Of a stretch of 64,000 nucleotides of DNA, positions 1 to 8,522 are shown in pieces; the stretch's first letter is position 1, and each line of letters opens with the position of its first letter. The DNA is from Coriobacteriaceae bacterium (GTDB lineage: Bacteria > Actinomycetota > Coriobacteriia > Coriobacteriales > QAMH01), in assembly GCA_025992705.1 (NCBI GenBank), contig DAJPGJ010000001.1, forward strand, positions 744,001-808,000, in the 5' to 3' direction. The notes beneath the pieces were generated by a model. The model was not told the origin of the DNA. It worked only from the letters and a program-made list of their open reading frames with translations, and searched no databases. The position numbers were made by a program, and so were the translations under genes.

Positions 1-1
1 G

Positions 2-1279
2 CGCATCCACATGATCTGGACGGACACTCCCTGCTGGTCGACTTGCTGGAACGGCGGTAACCGCATGCAAGAGGCATTGCGCCATCCTTCCATCGAGTTC
101 TATCTGGTGCAGCATCCCTGGATGGAGAACGACACCTTGTTCGGCGACATCATCCTGCCGATCTCGACCAAGTTCGAGCAGCATGACATCGCCACGTCCA
201 CGCAATGCGGCGAAAACGACATGGTCGTGCTCGAGGAGCAGGCGTGTGACGTCGTCGGCGAGGCGAAGTCCGATTCGGAGGCGGTACTCGCCATCGCGGA
301 GAAGCTGGGCGTCGCCGACGAGCTGTGGGAGCACTGGGTCTATCCGCCCATGACCGCCGCGCAGAACACGGAGTCGGCCGGTACCGATGACGAGGACTTC
401 GTCGCCATGCAGGAGGCATCCACCGAGCACGTATTCGGCGAGCCCGGTTACGAATCGCTTCAGCTGCGCAGCTATACGCTGGGCGGTTGCCAGGAGCACA
501 TGCCCTACGGCGAATTCCTCGAGAAAGGCTACCTACCCATCCGCTTCATGGACGAGGAGCAATGGAAGGCCGAGCCCATCGGCATGCGTAACTTCTACGA
601 GGATCCCGAGAGCTTCCCGCTGGCAACGCCCACGGGCAAGATCGAGTTCTACGCGACGGGCATCGCGGATTGCTGGGGTGACGACGGCGAGCGTCCACCC
701 GTGCCCCAGTGGATCGAGGAGAGCCCGGAGCATCATGAGCGTCTGACGAACGACCGAGGCAAGGACTATCCGTTCCTGGTCGTGTCGAACCATCCGCGTT
801 GGCGTGTCCATGCCGAGCACGATGACATCACCTGGCTTCGTGAGATAGAGACCTGCAAGGTCGAGGGGCCCGACGGCTACAAGTACGAACCCGTCTGGAT
901 CAACCCTATTGACGCCCGCAGACTCGGCATCGAAAACGGCGACATCGTGCGCATCTTCAACGAACGTGGCAGCGTCCTTGGCGGTGCGTACGTGACCGAG
1001 CGCATCCGCCCGAGCGTCATCAGCCAGGATCATGGCGCGCGTGTCGACAGCATCGTCACGGGTACGGGCGGCCTCGACCGCGGCGGCGCGAACAACCTCA
1101 TCTGTCCCGGCGCGACCACTTCCAAGAACGCGCCCGGCGAGGTGACGAACGGCTTCCTCGCGAACATCGAGAAGGTGGACGTGTTGGAGCTCGCGAAGAA
1201 GTACCCCGAGGAATTCGACCGCGACTACGACCCTGCCGAGGGCATGTTGGCAACCGATCGCATCGTGAAGGAGGCATAA
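2..1279 (+). CDS. Transhydroxylase/catechol-dehydroxylase-like Moco enzyme, large subunit (5' cut by window edge)
   Basis: This is the C-terminal half (about 425 residues) of a DMSO-reductase-superfamily molybdenum enzyme. The frame is open from base 2, so the true start lies outside the window. It matches, block by block, the C-terminal half of the complete 891-residue protein at 47819-50494: RIHM(I/L)W, a CW(N/D)GG turn, WxENDxLFxD, GMRNFYE, TPTGKIEF, RWRVH and IETCKV, the last ones lying in the barrel that holds the pterin cofactor. An iron-sulfur partner follows after 4 bases. Known relatives of this two-subunit type are pyrogallol-phloroglucinol transhydroxylase and gut catechol dehydroxylases. 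The substrate here is unknown, and the active-site residues are not in the window. Confidence 0.85.
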   Translation, partial: RIHMIWTDTPCWSTCWNGGNRMQEALRHPSIEFYLVQHPWMENDTLFGDIILPISTKFEQHDIATSTQCGENDMVVLEEQACDVVGEAKSDSEAVLAIAEKLGVADELWEHWVYPPMTAAQNTESAGTDDEDFVAMQEASTEHVFGEPGYESLQLRSYTLGGCQEHMPYGEFLEKGYLPIRFMDEEQWKAEPIGMRNFYEDPESFPLATPTGKIEFYATGIADCWGDDGERPPVPQWIEESPEHHERLTNDRGKDYPFLVVSNHPRWRVHAEHDDITWLREIETCKVEGPDGYKYEPVWINPIDARRLGIENGDIVRIFNERGSVLGGAYVTERIRPSVISQDHGARVDSIVTGTGGLDRGGANNLICPGATTSKNAPGEVTNGFLANIEKVDVLELAKKYPEEFDRDYDPAEGMLATDRIVKEA

Positions 1280-1283
1280 GGCC

Positions 1284-2087
1284 ATGGCGAAGAAAGCATT
1301 TCTGATAGACGTCGACCGTTGCAACGGTTGCCATAACTGCCAGATTGCCTGCAAGGACGAGCATTGCGGACAATTCTGGCTACCCTACGCGGCCGAGCAG
1401 CCCGACACGGGCCAGTTCTGGTGCAAGGTCGAGCAGACCGTACACGGAACGGTTCCCAAGGTGAACATGACGTATCTTCCCCTGATTGGGGCCCAAGACG
1501 ACGCACTCGCGGACTTTGCGCCGGATGTCGTGACGGTGCGCGAGGATGGCGTGATGTACATCGACCCGGAGAAGGCAAAGGGTCGCAAGGATATCGCCGA
1601 CAGGTTCGATGGCGTGTTCTGGAACGAGGAGCTGCAGATTCCGCAGGGATGCACCGGATGCGCACATCTGCTCGATGACGGCTGGACGGTTCCCCGCTGC
1701 GTCGACGCATGCGCCATGGGGGCACTCCGTTTCGTTGACGTTGACGAGACGACCGAAGAGCTTGCCGAAGCCGAAAGGCTCACGCCGGGAAGCCACGTCT
1801 ACTATCTAAACCTCCCCAAGCGCTGGATCGCCGGCCAGGTGATTGACCCCATGCGTGGCGAGGTGGTCATTGGCGCCAAGGTGACGCTTGCGGATGCGGC
1901 CGGTAACAAGCGCGAGGCGCTGACCGATGACTTCGGCGACTTCTGGTTCAAGAAGGTCGAACCGGGCAAGTACAGCTTGACGGTCGAAGACGACCGCTTC
2001 GTGACGAGGCAGTTCGACGCGGATTGCACCGACGAGGATGTCAATCTGGGCGTGATGAAGCTCTACGAGCTTGGCGAGCTCAAGTAA
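1284..2087 (+). CDS. Iron-sulfur small subunit with transthyretin-like C-domain; one cluster site lost
   Basis: A 267-residue ferredoxin-like partner of the preceding Moco subunit, presumably passing electrons to or from it in the cytoplasm. Cys13, 16, 19 and 23 form a first cluster motif, and Cys123, 126, 139 and 143 the last. The paralogue at 50508-51311 (same length, 267 residues) has four further cysteines (67, 70, 75, 109) that make a third cluster. All four are absent here; the equivalent stretch reads LPLIGAQDDALADF and later DRFDGVFW. Residues about 185-267 form a carboxypeptidase-regulatory/transthyretin-like beta domain, as in the transhydroxylase small subunit. The start is an ATG behind an AAGGAGG-type ribosome site. 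A terminator follows at 2121. Confidence 0.85.
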   Translation: MAKKAFLIDVDRCNGCHNCQIACKDEHCGQFWLPYAAEQPDTGQFWCKVEQTVHGTVPKVNMTYLPLIGAQDDALADFAPDVVTVREDGVMYIDPEKAKGRKDIADRFDGVFWNEELQIPQGCTGCAHLLDDGWTVPRCVDACAMGALRFVDVDETTEELAEAERLTPGSHVYYLNLPKRWIAGQVIDPMRGEVVIGAKVTLADAAGNKREALTDDFGDFWFKKVEPGKYSLTVEDDRFVTRQFDADCTDEDVNLGVMKLYELGELK

Positions 2088-2120
2088 GAACGCACTGATT
2101 CGCGTACCTTTTCCTCATGA

Positions 2121-2153
2121 GGCGGGTGGAGTTTGGGGCTCCGCCCGCCTTTC
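2121..2153 (+). terminator. Rho-independent terminator after the iron-sulfur subunit
   Basis: An 11-bp stem (GGCGGGTGGAG with CTCCGCCCGCC, one G-T wobble) and a 7-nt loop are followed by TTT. It lies 34 bases after the stop codon of the 1284-2087 gene and separates it from the rimP operon. Confidence 0.75.
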
Positions 2154-2422
2154 TGTCCGAGGGTTCCTTTCGCGATGGGACGCATCGCAAGCGTGCCAAG
2201 GGGTCTGACCCCTGTGACACAATGAGACAAAAGCGCCCCGGCGGTTTTTGTCTCATTGACTTGCGCATGAATCCGAGTACAATAGGATAGCTTGTCGAAG
2301 CGTCCATTCGGTGTGCTTCGAGGCTGCTTGCAGCCACGGTATGGCTTTCTACGCCGCCGTTAGAGCCAGAAGAGTGAAGGAGAAAGTGGGATTTGCCCCG
2401 CTTTCTTTGTTTGTAAGGAGAC
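2154..2422 (+). promoter_or_regulatory. rimP-nusA operon leader: promoter overlapping a palindrome, plus a hairpin
   Basis: There is no gene in this stretch. A perfect 13-bp inverted repeat (CAATGAGACAAAA at 2220-2232, its complement at 2246-2258) runs into a good promoter: TTGACT at 2256-2261, a 16-bp spacer and TACAAT at 2278-2283. The right arm overlaps the -35 box, so the palindrome could be an operator. Related palindromes occur at 36831 and 40077. A second hairpin at 2381-2407 (AGAAAGTGGG with CCCCGCTTTCT) followed by a T-rich run lies just before the rimP ribosome site and could act as an attenuator. Promoter and hairpins are visible; regulation is inference. Confidence 0.55.
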
Positions 2423-2938
2423 ATGCAGGTGAATAGGGAAGACAAGCTCATCGAGGTGCTTGAGCCGCTTGCAAGCAAGCACGGTCTCGACCTCGTGACG
2501 GTCGAGGTTGCCGGTACGCGCAAGCGTCCCGTTCTGCGCGTGTTTCTCGACACTCCGGCCGGCGGCATCACGCTCGACGAGCTCGTCGATGCCCAAGAGT
2601 GGGTGGATGCGGCCATCGAGGAGGCCGATCCCTTCATCGAGTCGTACGACCTCGAGGTCTCGTCACCGGGCATTGACCGTCCCTTGCGCAAGCGCGATGA
2701 CTTTGACCGCTTTGCGGGAGAGACCACGGTGGTCTATCTCAAGCCAGGGGCCGCACGCAGCAAGTTCACGGGAATCTCGCACGGGCTCGAAGGTGATGAG
2801 CTCGTGCTTGAAATGGAAGATGGCACGATGGAGCGCCTTGCCTTTGATCGCATCAAGAAGGCGCACATCATTGGCCAAATCGATTTTGGCGGTCGCAACT
2901 TCGATGACGAAGACGCGTCGCTTGATCAGGACAACTAA
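2423..2938 (+). CDS. rimP: Ribosome maturation factor RimP
   Basis: A 171-residue cytoplasmic protein needed for maturation of the 30S ribosomal subunit. The N-terminal half carries the family pattern LVTVEVAGTRKRPVLRVF and DLEVSSPGIDRPL, where the SSPG-DRPL signature is diagnostic. Length is normal for the family. The ATG start follows TAAGGAG. It is the first gene of the rimP-nusA-ylxR-infB-rbfA run, the conserved order in most bacteria, and nusA begins 13 bases after it. Confidence 0.95.
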   Translation: MQVNREDKLIEVLEPLASKHGLDLVTVEVAGTRKRPVLRVFLDTPAGGITLDELVDAQEWVDAAIEEADPFIESYDLEVSSPGIDRPLRKRDDFDRFAGETTVVYLKPGAARSKFTGISHGLEGDELVLEMEDGTMERLAFDRIKKAHIIGQIDFGGRNFDDEDASLDQDN

Positions 2939-2951
2939 ATAGGGAGGAATC

Positions 2952-4223
2952 ATGTCATCAGAACTCATCAGCGCACTTTCCGATCTCGCCGCCGAGCGTG
3001 GTATCGATCAGCTCGCCGTGCTCGAGCGTCTCGAGCAGGATCTCGCGCGCAGCTATAAGGGCATTCTCGACCTTGATTGGGATGCGCAGGTTACCATCGA
3101 TCGTGAGAGCGGTCGCATCTTCGTCTACGAGATGGTTGGCATCGGCGAGGAGGATCCCGAGACGGGCGAGTACGAGGATTACGAGCCGCGTGACGTGACG
3201 CCCGAAAACGTATCGCGCATCGCCGCGCAAAACGCCAAGCGCGTCATCAACGAGATCGTCCGCGATGCCGCCCGCGCGAGCATCTACAAGGAGTTCGCCG
3301 ACCGCAAGGGCGAGCTCATCACCGGTACCGTGCTACAGACCACGCCGGACTTCACCATCATCAAGATTCGCGATGGCGTCGAGGCCGAGCTGCCGCACTT
3401 CGACAGGCGCCGCAACGAGAACGAGCGCAACGAGCGCCCGTCCAACGAGTATTACCAGCACAATCAGCGTATCAAGGCGCTCATCATCGACGTACGCGAC
3501 CCAAGCCAGCAGGCGCAGGGTGCCACGCGCACGCGCGATGGTGGCAACCGTCCGAGCATCATCGTGAGCCGCACGCATCCCGATCTCATCCGTCGCTTGC
3601 TCGAGCTTGAGGTGCCCGAGATCTACGATGGCGTCGTCGAGGTCAAGTCCGTTGCCCGCGAGGCCGGCGCCCGCTCGAAGATCGCCGTGCATTCCCGCGA
3701 GTCCAACCTCGATCCGGTCGGCGCCTGCGTCGGCCCCAAGGGTTCGCGCATCCGCATGGTCGTCGGCGAGCTGCGCGGCGAGCGCATCGACGTCATCCAG
3801 TGGAGCGAGGATCCGGTGACCTTCGTGGCCAACGCGCTCTCGCCGGCCAAGGTCTCCAACGTGCTCATCAACGAGGACACCCATTACGCGACGGTTGTCG
3901 TCCCCGATGATCAGCTTTCGCTCGCCATTGGCAAGGAAGGCCAGAACGCCCGCCTCGCCGCCCGCCTCACCGGCTGGCACATCGACATCAAGTCGGCGAG
4001 CCTCGTTGCGGCTGACGGTGGGTCGCTCGCGTCCATGACCTCCCTCATCGACGAGGAAGACGACGTGGTCGAGGAGCCGGTGGACCTGCGCTGCGAGTAC
4101 GTGAGCCCCGAGGGCGTCCGTTGCCGCAACCATGCCCGCCCCGGATCGCACTTCTGCGGTATTCACGCAGACGGTCAGGCTCCCGAGGCCGGGGCAGACG
4201 AGGAAGAGGAGTCCCTCATCTAA
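2952..4223 (+). CDS. nusA: Transcription termination/antitermination protein NusA with cysteine-rich tail
   Basis: A 423-residue transcription elongation factor that binds RNA polymerase and nascent RNA. An N-terminal polymerase-binding domain (about 1-125) precedes an S1 domain (about 130-200, GELITGTVLQTTPDF) and two KH domains (about 225-345; GACVGPKGSRIR and AIGKEGQNARLAARLTGW). The last 43 residues form an unusual acidic tail that contains Cys381, Cys391, Cys402 and His405, a spacing that looks metal-binding and is not part of the standard protein. The start is an ATG behind GGGAGGAAT. The stop overlaps the ylxR start (TAATG). Confidence 0.95.
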   Translation: MSSELISALSDLAAERGIDQLAVLERLEQDLARSYKGILDLDWDAQVTIDRESGRIFVYEMVGIGEEDPETGEYEDYEPRDVTPENVSRIAAQNAKRVINEIVRDAARASIYKEFADRKGELITGTVLQTTPDFTIIKIRDGVEAELPHFDRRRNENERNERPSNEYYQHNQRIKALIIDVRDPSQQAQGATRTRDGGNRPSIIVSRTHPDLIRRLLELEVPEIYDGVVEVKSVAREAGARSKIAVHSRESNLDPVGACVGPKGSRIRMVVGELRGERIDVIQWSEDPVTFVANALSPAKVSNVLINEDTHYATVVVPDDQLSLAIGKEGQNARLAARLTGWHIDIKSASLVAADGGSLASMTSLIDEEDDVVEEPVDLRCEYVSPEGVRCRNHARPGSHFCGIHADGQAPEAGADEEEESLI

Positions 4224-4522
4224 TGACGAAGAAGGCTCCCATACGCACCTGCATCGCATGCCGCGCGAGCTCGGACAAACGCACGCTCGTGCGTTTCGTG
4301 CGCAGCGCAGACGGGGCGGTTGCCCTCGATGCGAGCGGCAAGATGGCGGGACGTGGGGCCTATGTCTGCGCGGACGAGGCGTGCTTTGCCAAGGCATGCG
4401 AGAAGCGCCTTTTTGGCGGTCGTCTGCGCACCAAGGTGGGAAACGACGATTACGAACGGCTGAGGGCCGATTTTGACGCATACATGCGCACCTCGAGTGC
4501 GGCATCAGCAGGGGATAGGTGA
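4223..4522 (+). CDS. ylxR: YlxR family (DUF448) RNA-binding protein
   Basis: A 99-residue basic protein of the YlxR family, found between nusA and infB in most Gram-positives and thought to bind nucleic acid. The signature RTCIACR near the N-terminus, VRFVR, and GRGAYVC..CF are all present. The ATG overlaps the nusA stop codon by one base, which implies translational coupling and decides the start. Upstream in-frame ATGs lie inside nusA and have no ribosome site. Confidence 0.9.
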   Translation: MTKKAPIRTCIACRASSDKRTLVRFVRSADGAVALDASGKMAGRGAYVCADEACFAKACEKRLFGGRLRTKVGNDDYERLRADFDAYMRTSSAASAGDR

Positions 4523-4530
4523 TAGGGAAT

Positions 4531-7083
4531 ATGGCAGGAATGCGTGTACATGAGCTCGCCAAAGAGTTCGGGATGACCTCCAAGGAGCTCGTCGAGAGAC
4601 TCAAGGAGATGAAGATCCCCGTCAAGAATCATGCGTCCACGCTTGTCGATGCCTATGTCGATAAGATTCGCAAGGAACTTGGGCCAGAGTTGCAGAAGCG
4701 CACCGAGGAGGCCCAGGAGGACAAAGGGAAGGACGCCGCTGCCGAGGAGCAGGTAAGTGCCGAGGAAGAGGAGCGCAAGCGCCTCGAGGAGGAGCACAAG
4801 CAAGCTGCCCAGGCCGAGATCAAGCGTCGTCAGAAGGAGCAGAAGAGGCGCGAGGCTGCCGAGGCGGAGGCCAAGGCCGCCAGCCAGCAGGAAGTCGAGG
4901 AGGTCGTCGAGGAACCCAAGCCTTCCAAGCCCTCGGTCTTCGATGGGCTTCTCTCGCAGATCGCTGCCGAGAGCAACCGTCTGACGCAGGAGAAGAAAGA
5001 GGCGGACGAGGCTCGCGCCGCTGCTGCCGCGCAGGCGAGCGCCGAGCCCGCGCAGGCCGATTCGCCCTATCGCGAGAAGGGCGCCAAGAAGAAAAAGAAG
5101 GCTCGCCAGCAGGTGGAGGTCGACTCGGAGTCCGAGGACGACCGTTACCGCCAGATGGCGCAGGCCGTCGAGCAGCTGCAGCGCGACAAAGTTCTCGAGG
5201 AGGCGCGTGCCGCCGTTGCCGAGGCCGAGAAGCAATCGACTGGCCGTCGCAAGAAGCGCAAGGAGCGTCGTGCCGCCGAAGCTGCCAAGAAGGCCGAGGA
5301 AGAGGCGCAGCGCAAGGCAGAGATCACGGGTGTGCCCGTGGGCGTCGTCCAGGTCACGAGCGGCATCACGGTGGGCGAGCTCGCCGATGCGCTCGAGGTG
5401 CCCGGCAACGAGGTCGTCAAGAGGCTCTTCCTGCTCGGCACGCCGCTGACCCTCACCCAGTCGATGAGCGACGACTTGGTTGAGCTCATCGCCGGCGACA
5501 TTGGCCGCGAGGTCAAGATCATCTCGCCGGAGGAGGAGATGTCGTTCACCTTCTACGATGACGAGAAGGACCTCAAGCCGCGTCCGCCCGTCGTTACCGT
5601 CATGGGTCACGTCGACCACGGCAAGACCTCGCTGCTCGATGCCATTCGTCATTCGGGCGTGCAGCAGGCCGAGGCCGGTGGCATCACGCAGGCCATCGGC
5701 GCATCCGTGGTCTGGATCAACGGCAATCAGATCACCTTCATCGACACCCCGGGCCATGAGGCGTTTACCGCCATGCGCGCGCGTGGTGCGCAGGTCACCG
5801 ATATCATCGTCCTGGTCGTCGCTGCCGATGACGGCGTCATGCCGCAGACCATCGAGGCCATCGATCACGCCAAGGCAGCCGATGTCCCCATCGTCGTGGC
5901 CATTAACAAGATCGATAAGCCGGGCGCCAATCCCGATCGCGTGAAGAGCGAACTCGCCGAGCGTGGCGTCGTGCCCGAGGAGTGGGGCGGCAACAACATG
6001 TTCGTCGAGGTCTCGGCTCGCCAGAACCTCAACATCGACGAGCTGCTCGAGACGATCATCCTTCAGGCCGAGGTGCTTGAGCTCAAGGCCAACCCCGATA
6101 CGACCGCGAGCGGCTTCGTCATCGAGGCCAACCTCGACAAGGGTCGCGGTCCGGTGGCGACCGTCATCGTGCAGCGTGGTACGCTGCGCGTGGGCGACGC
6201 TCTCGTCGCAGGCGTGTGCTTCGGTCACGTGCGTGCGCTCATCGACCCGAAGGGCAATTCGGTCAAGGAGGCCAAGCCCGCCGATCCGGTCGAGATACTG
6301 GGCCTGTCCTCGGTCCCGAGCGCCGGTGACGAGTTCGCCGTCTTCGAAAACGAGTCCGAGGCCCGTAGCCTGGCTGCCGAGCGCGAGCTCAAGCAGCGCC
6401 TGGCCGCGCAGGAGGCTCCGCGTCATATGAACCTCGACGACCTCTTCGCTCGCATCGAGGCCAACAAGCACGCCGAGCTCAACCTCATCGTCAAGGCCGA
6501 CACCCAGGGTTCCATCGAGGCCCTGCGCGGTGCGCTCGAGAAGATGGATCAGTCCGAGGTGCGCATCAACGTCATCCGCGCTGCCGTCGGTGGCGTCACC
6601 GAGACGGACGTCAACTTTGCCGCGGCATCCGATGCCATCATCATCGGCTTCGGCGTGCGCCCGCAGGCCGGCGTGCGTCAGGCTGCCGAGCGCGAGAAGG
6701 TCGACATCCGCCTGTACCGCGTCATCTACCAGGCCATCGAGGACATCAACGCCGCACGCGTCGGCTTGCTCGCTCCCGAGGAGGTCGAGGTCGACACCGG
6801 TTCCGCCACCGTGCGCGAGACCTTCAAGATGCCCAAGGTCGGCGTCATCGCCGGCTGCATCGTCACCGAAGGCGAAATCGCCAACACCGACCACGTGCGT
6901 ATCGTGCGTGACGGCGTCATCGTTCACGACGGCTCCATCATGTCCATGCGCCACTATCGTGATGACGTGTCATCGGTGCGTTCGGGCACGGAGTGCGGCA
7001 TCGGCATCGAGGACTTCCAGGACATCAAGGAAGGCGACGTCATCGAGGGCTATCGCATCGAGCAGGTCGCCCGTAAGGAATAG
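4531..7083 (+). CDS. infB: Translation initiation factor IF-2
   Basis: An 850-residue GTPase that delivers initiator tRNA to the 30S subunit. An N-terminal IF2_N helical domain (VHELAKEFGM, about 1-55) is followed by a long Lys/Glu/Ala-rich linker (about 60-265), a second IF2_N-like segment (ITVGELADALEVPGNEVVKR) and the G domain from about residue 355: VMGHVDHGKTS (G1), DTPGHEAF (G3) and NKIDKP (G4). Domains II to IV complete the protein. I prefer ATG 4531 (MAGMRVHE); an in-frame GTG at 4519 overlaps the ylxR end, and ATG 4540 is also possible. Confidence 0.95.
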   Translation: MAGMRVHELAKEFGMTSKELVERLKEMKIPVKNHASTLVDAYVDKIRKELGPELQKRTEEAQEDKGKDAAAEEQVSAEEEERKRLEEEHKQAAQAEIKRRQKEQKRREAAEAEAKAASQQEVEEVVEEPKPSKPSVFDGLLSQIAAESNRLTQEKKEADEARAAAAAQASAEPAQADSPYREKGAKKKKKARQQVEVDSESEDDRYRQMAQAVEQLQRDKVLEEARAAVAEAEKQSTGRRKKRKERRAAEAAKKAEEEAQRKAEITGVPVGVVQVTSGITVGELADALEVPGNEVVKRLFLLGTPLTLTQSMSDDLVELIAGDIGREVKIISPEEEMSFTFYDDEKDLKPRPPVVTVMGHVDHGKTSLLDAIRHSGVQQAEAGGITQAIGASVVWINGNQITFIDTPGHEAFTAMRARGAQVTDIIVLVVAADDGVMPQTIEAIDHAKAADVPIVVAINKIDKPGANPDRVKSELAERGVVPEEWGGNNMFVEVSARQNLNIDELLETIILQAEVLELKANPDTTASGFVIEANLDKGRGPVATVIVQRGTLRVGDALVAGVCFGHVRALIDPKGNSVKEAKPADPVEILGLSSVPSAGDEFAVFENESEARSLAAERELKQRLAAQEAPRHMNLDDLFARIEANKHAELNLIVKADTQGSIEALRGALEKMDQSEVRINVIRAAVGGVTETDVNFAAASDAIIIGFGVRPQAGVRQAAEREKVDIRLYRVIYQAIEDINAARVGLLAPEEVEVDTGSATVRETFKMPKVGVIAGCIVTEGEIANTDHVRIVRDGVIVHDGSIMSMRHYRDDVSSVRSGTECGIGIEDFQDIKEGDVIEGYRIEQVARKE

Positions 7084-7085
7084 AC

Positions 7086-7421
7086 ATGAAACAGACACCC
7101 ACATCGCGTCGTGTCAACGAGGAACTGCGCGAGAAGATCGCCAACGTGCTGCTGTTCCAGATCGCCGACCCGCGTCTCGAGCTCGTGACGGTCACCGACG
7201 TCGAGGTCTCCAAGGACCGCGAAGTCGCCAACGTCTACGTGAGCGCCGATGCGAGCCGCTATGACGAGGTCATGGAGGGGCTCGAAGCCGCCAAGGGCCG
7301 CATACGCTCGCTTGTCGGCAAGAGCCTCGGTTGGCGCGTCACGCCCGAGTTGCGCTTCTTCATCGACCCGTCGGTCGACGCTGCCGAGCGCATCGCGTCG
7401 CTGTTTTCCGACGAGGGCTAG
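7086..7421 (+). CDS. rbfA: Ribosome-binding factor A
   Basis: A 111-residue KH-like protein for late 30S maturation, typical in length. It begins with the usual pattern SRRVNEELREKIA and contains the conserved ELVTVTDVEVSKD and the helix LEAAKGRIRSLVGKSL followed by PELRFFID. It starts 2 bases after the infB stop, using an AAGGAATAG sequence as ribosome site. Confidence 0.95.
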   Translation: MKQTPTSRRVNEELREKIANVLLFQIADPRLELVTVTDVEVSKDREVANVYVSADASRYDEVMEGLEAAKGRIRSLVGKSLGWRVTPELRFFIDPSVDAAERIASLFSDEG

Positions 7422-7472
7422 CGCAGCGCAATCATCGTTTGCGATTACGCACCAAGACCAAAAGGACGATCA

Positions 7473-8522
7473 ATGGCGAAGCTCGATTACACGAATGGCA
7501 TTGAGCTGCTTGACGGGGCGCGAAGCGTTGCCGTCTGCGGCCATGTCAACCCGGATGGCGATTGCCTCGGCAGCGCGCTTGCCCTCACGCTGGGTCTGCG
7601 CAGTCTCGGTTACGAGGTGACGCCGCTGCTCGCGACGCGCGAGCAGCCCAAGCTCTACGACTTTCTCGCAAGCTACGGGGATTTCATGCCCGCTTGCGAG
7701 TACCATGCGCGCCCAGACGTCTTTATTCTCGTTGACGTGCCGAGCGCCGCGCGTGCCGGCGATGGCGAGCACGTCTTCAAACGCGCGAAGAAGACGCTTG
7801 TCATCGACCATCACCAGGGCGATGCATCCTTTGCCGATGTCGGCTATGTCGACAGCACGGCTGCGGCTGCGGGCATGCTCGTCTGGGATTTTCTCGAACA
7901 GGCCGGCGCCGAGATGACGCCGGATATCGCGACCTGTTGCTATACCGCGCTCGTGACCGACACGGGCAGGTTCCAGTTTCAGAATGCCGACTCGCGTGCG
8001 CTCATGGCGGCGGCCGACATGGCGGCTGCCGGCGCGCTTCCCTCCGAAGTCGCACGCTACGTCTATCAGCGTCGCAGTTGGGCGGCCTTGCAGCTCGAGG
8101 CTCTCGTCGTGCGCCGTCTCGAGCTGCTCTTCGACGGTAAGCTCGCCCTGTCGTGGGCTTGCGAGGCCGACTTCGAGGAACTCGGTGCGAGCAAGGAGGA
8201 CGGCGATTCGCTCATCGACGCGATACGCCAGCTCGATGGCGTCGAGATCGCCGTCATGCTGCGTGAGCAGGGTCCCATCGTGCGCGGCTCGATTCGCTCC
8301 AAGACCGATCGCGATGTCGCTGCCATCGCCGCCCAGATGAACGGTGGCGGTCACAAGGCGGCAGCCGGCTTCACCATTCACGGCAAGCTGCCCGAAGCGC
8401 GTGCCATCGTCGAGGGCCTCGTCGCGGAGTCCTTTGCCGAGCAACCGAAGGCCTCGATGACGACGGATGCCGAGGTAACCGCCACGACGGCATTTACGAG
8501 GATTCGCGAGGACATGCTATGA
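7473..8522 (+). CDS. nrnA: DHH-family phosphoesterase, NrnA-type nanoRNase/pAp phosphatase
   Basis: A 349-residue manganese-dependent phosphoesterase expected to degrade 2-5-nt RNAs and 3'-phosphoadenosine 5'-phosphate. The N-terminal DHH domain has the metal motifs HVNPDGDCLGSALAL, VDVPS and IDHHQGD; the C-terminal DHHA1 domain ends with the substrate-binding GGGHKAAAGF. Length is standard. It follows rbfA after 51 bases behind an AAAGGA ribosome site and overlaps truB by 4 bases (ATGA). A cyclic-dinucleotide-linked role, known for some relatives, cannot be excluded. Confidence 0.88.
   Translation: MAKLDYTNGIELLDGARSVAVCGHVNPDGDCLGSALALTLGLRSLGYEVTPLLATREQPKLYDFLASYGDFMPACEYHARPDVFILVDVPSAARAGDGEHVFKRAKKTLVIDHHQGDASFADVGYVDSTAAAAGMLVWDFLEQAGAEMTPDIATCCYTALVTDTGRFQFQNADSRALMAAADMAAAGALPSEVARYVYQRRSWAALQLEALVVRRLELLFDGKLALSWACEADFEELGASKEDGDSLIDAIRQLDGVEIAVMLREQGPIVRGSIRSKTDRDVAAIAAQMNGGGHKAAAGFTIHGKLPEARAIVEGLVAESFAEQPKASMTTDAEVTATTAFTRIREDML

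Noticed and set aside
4450..6954. 834-residue open frame on the - strand opposite infB
   Set aside because: Low-complexity, Asp/His/Leu-rich product with no motifs; a GC-bias shadow of infB.
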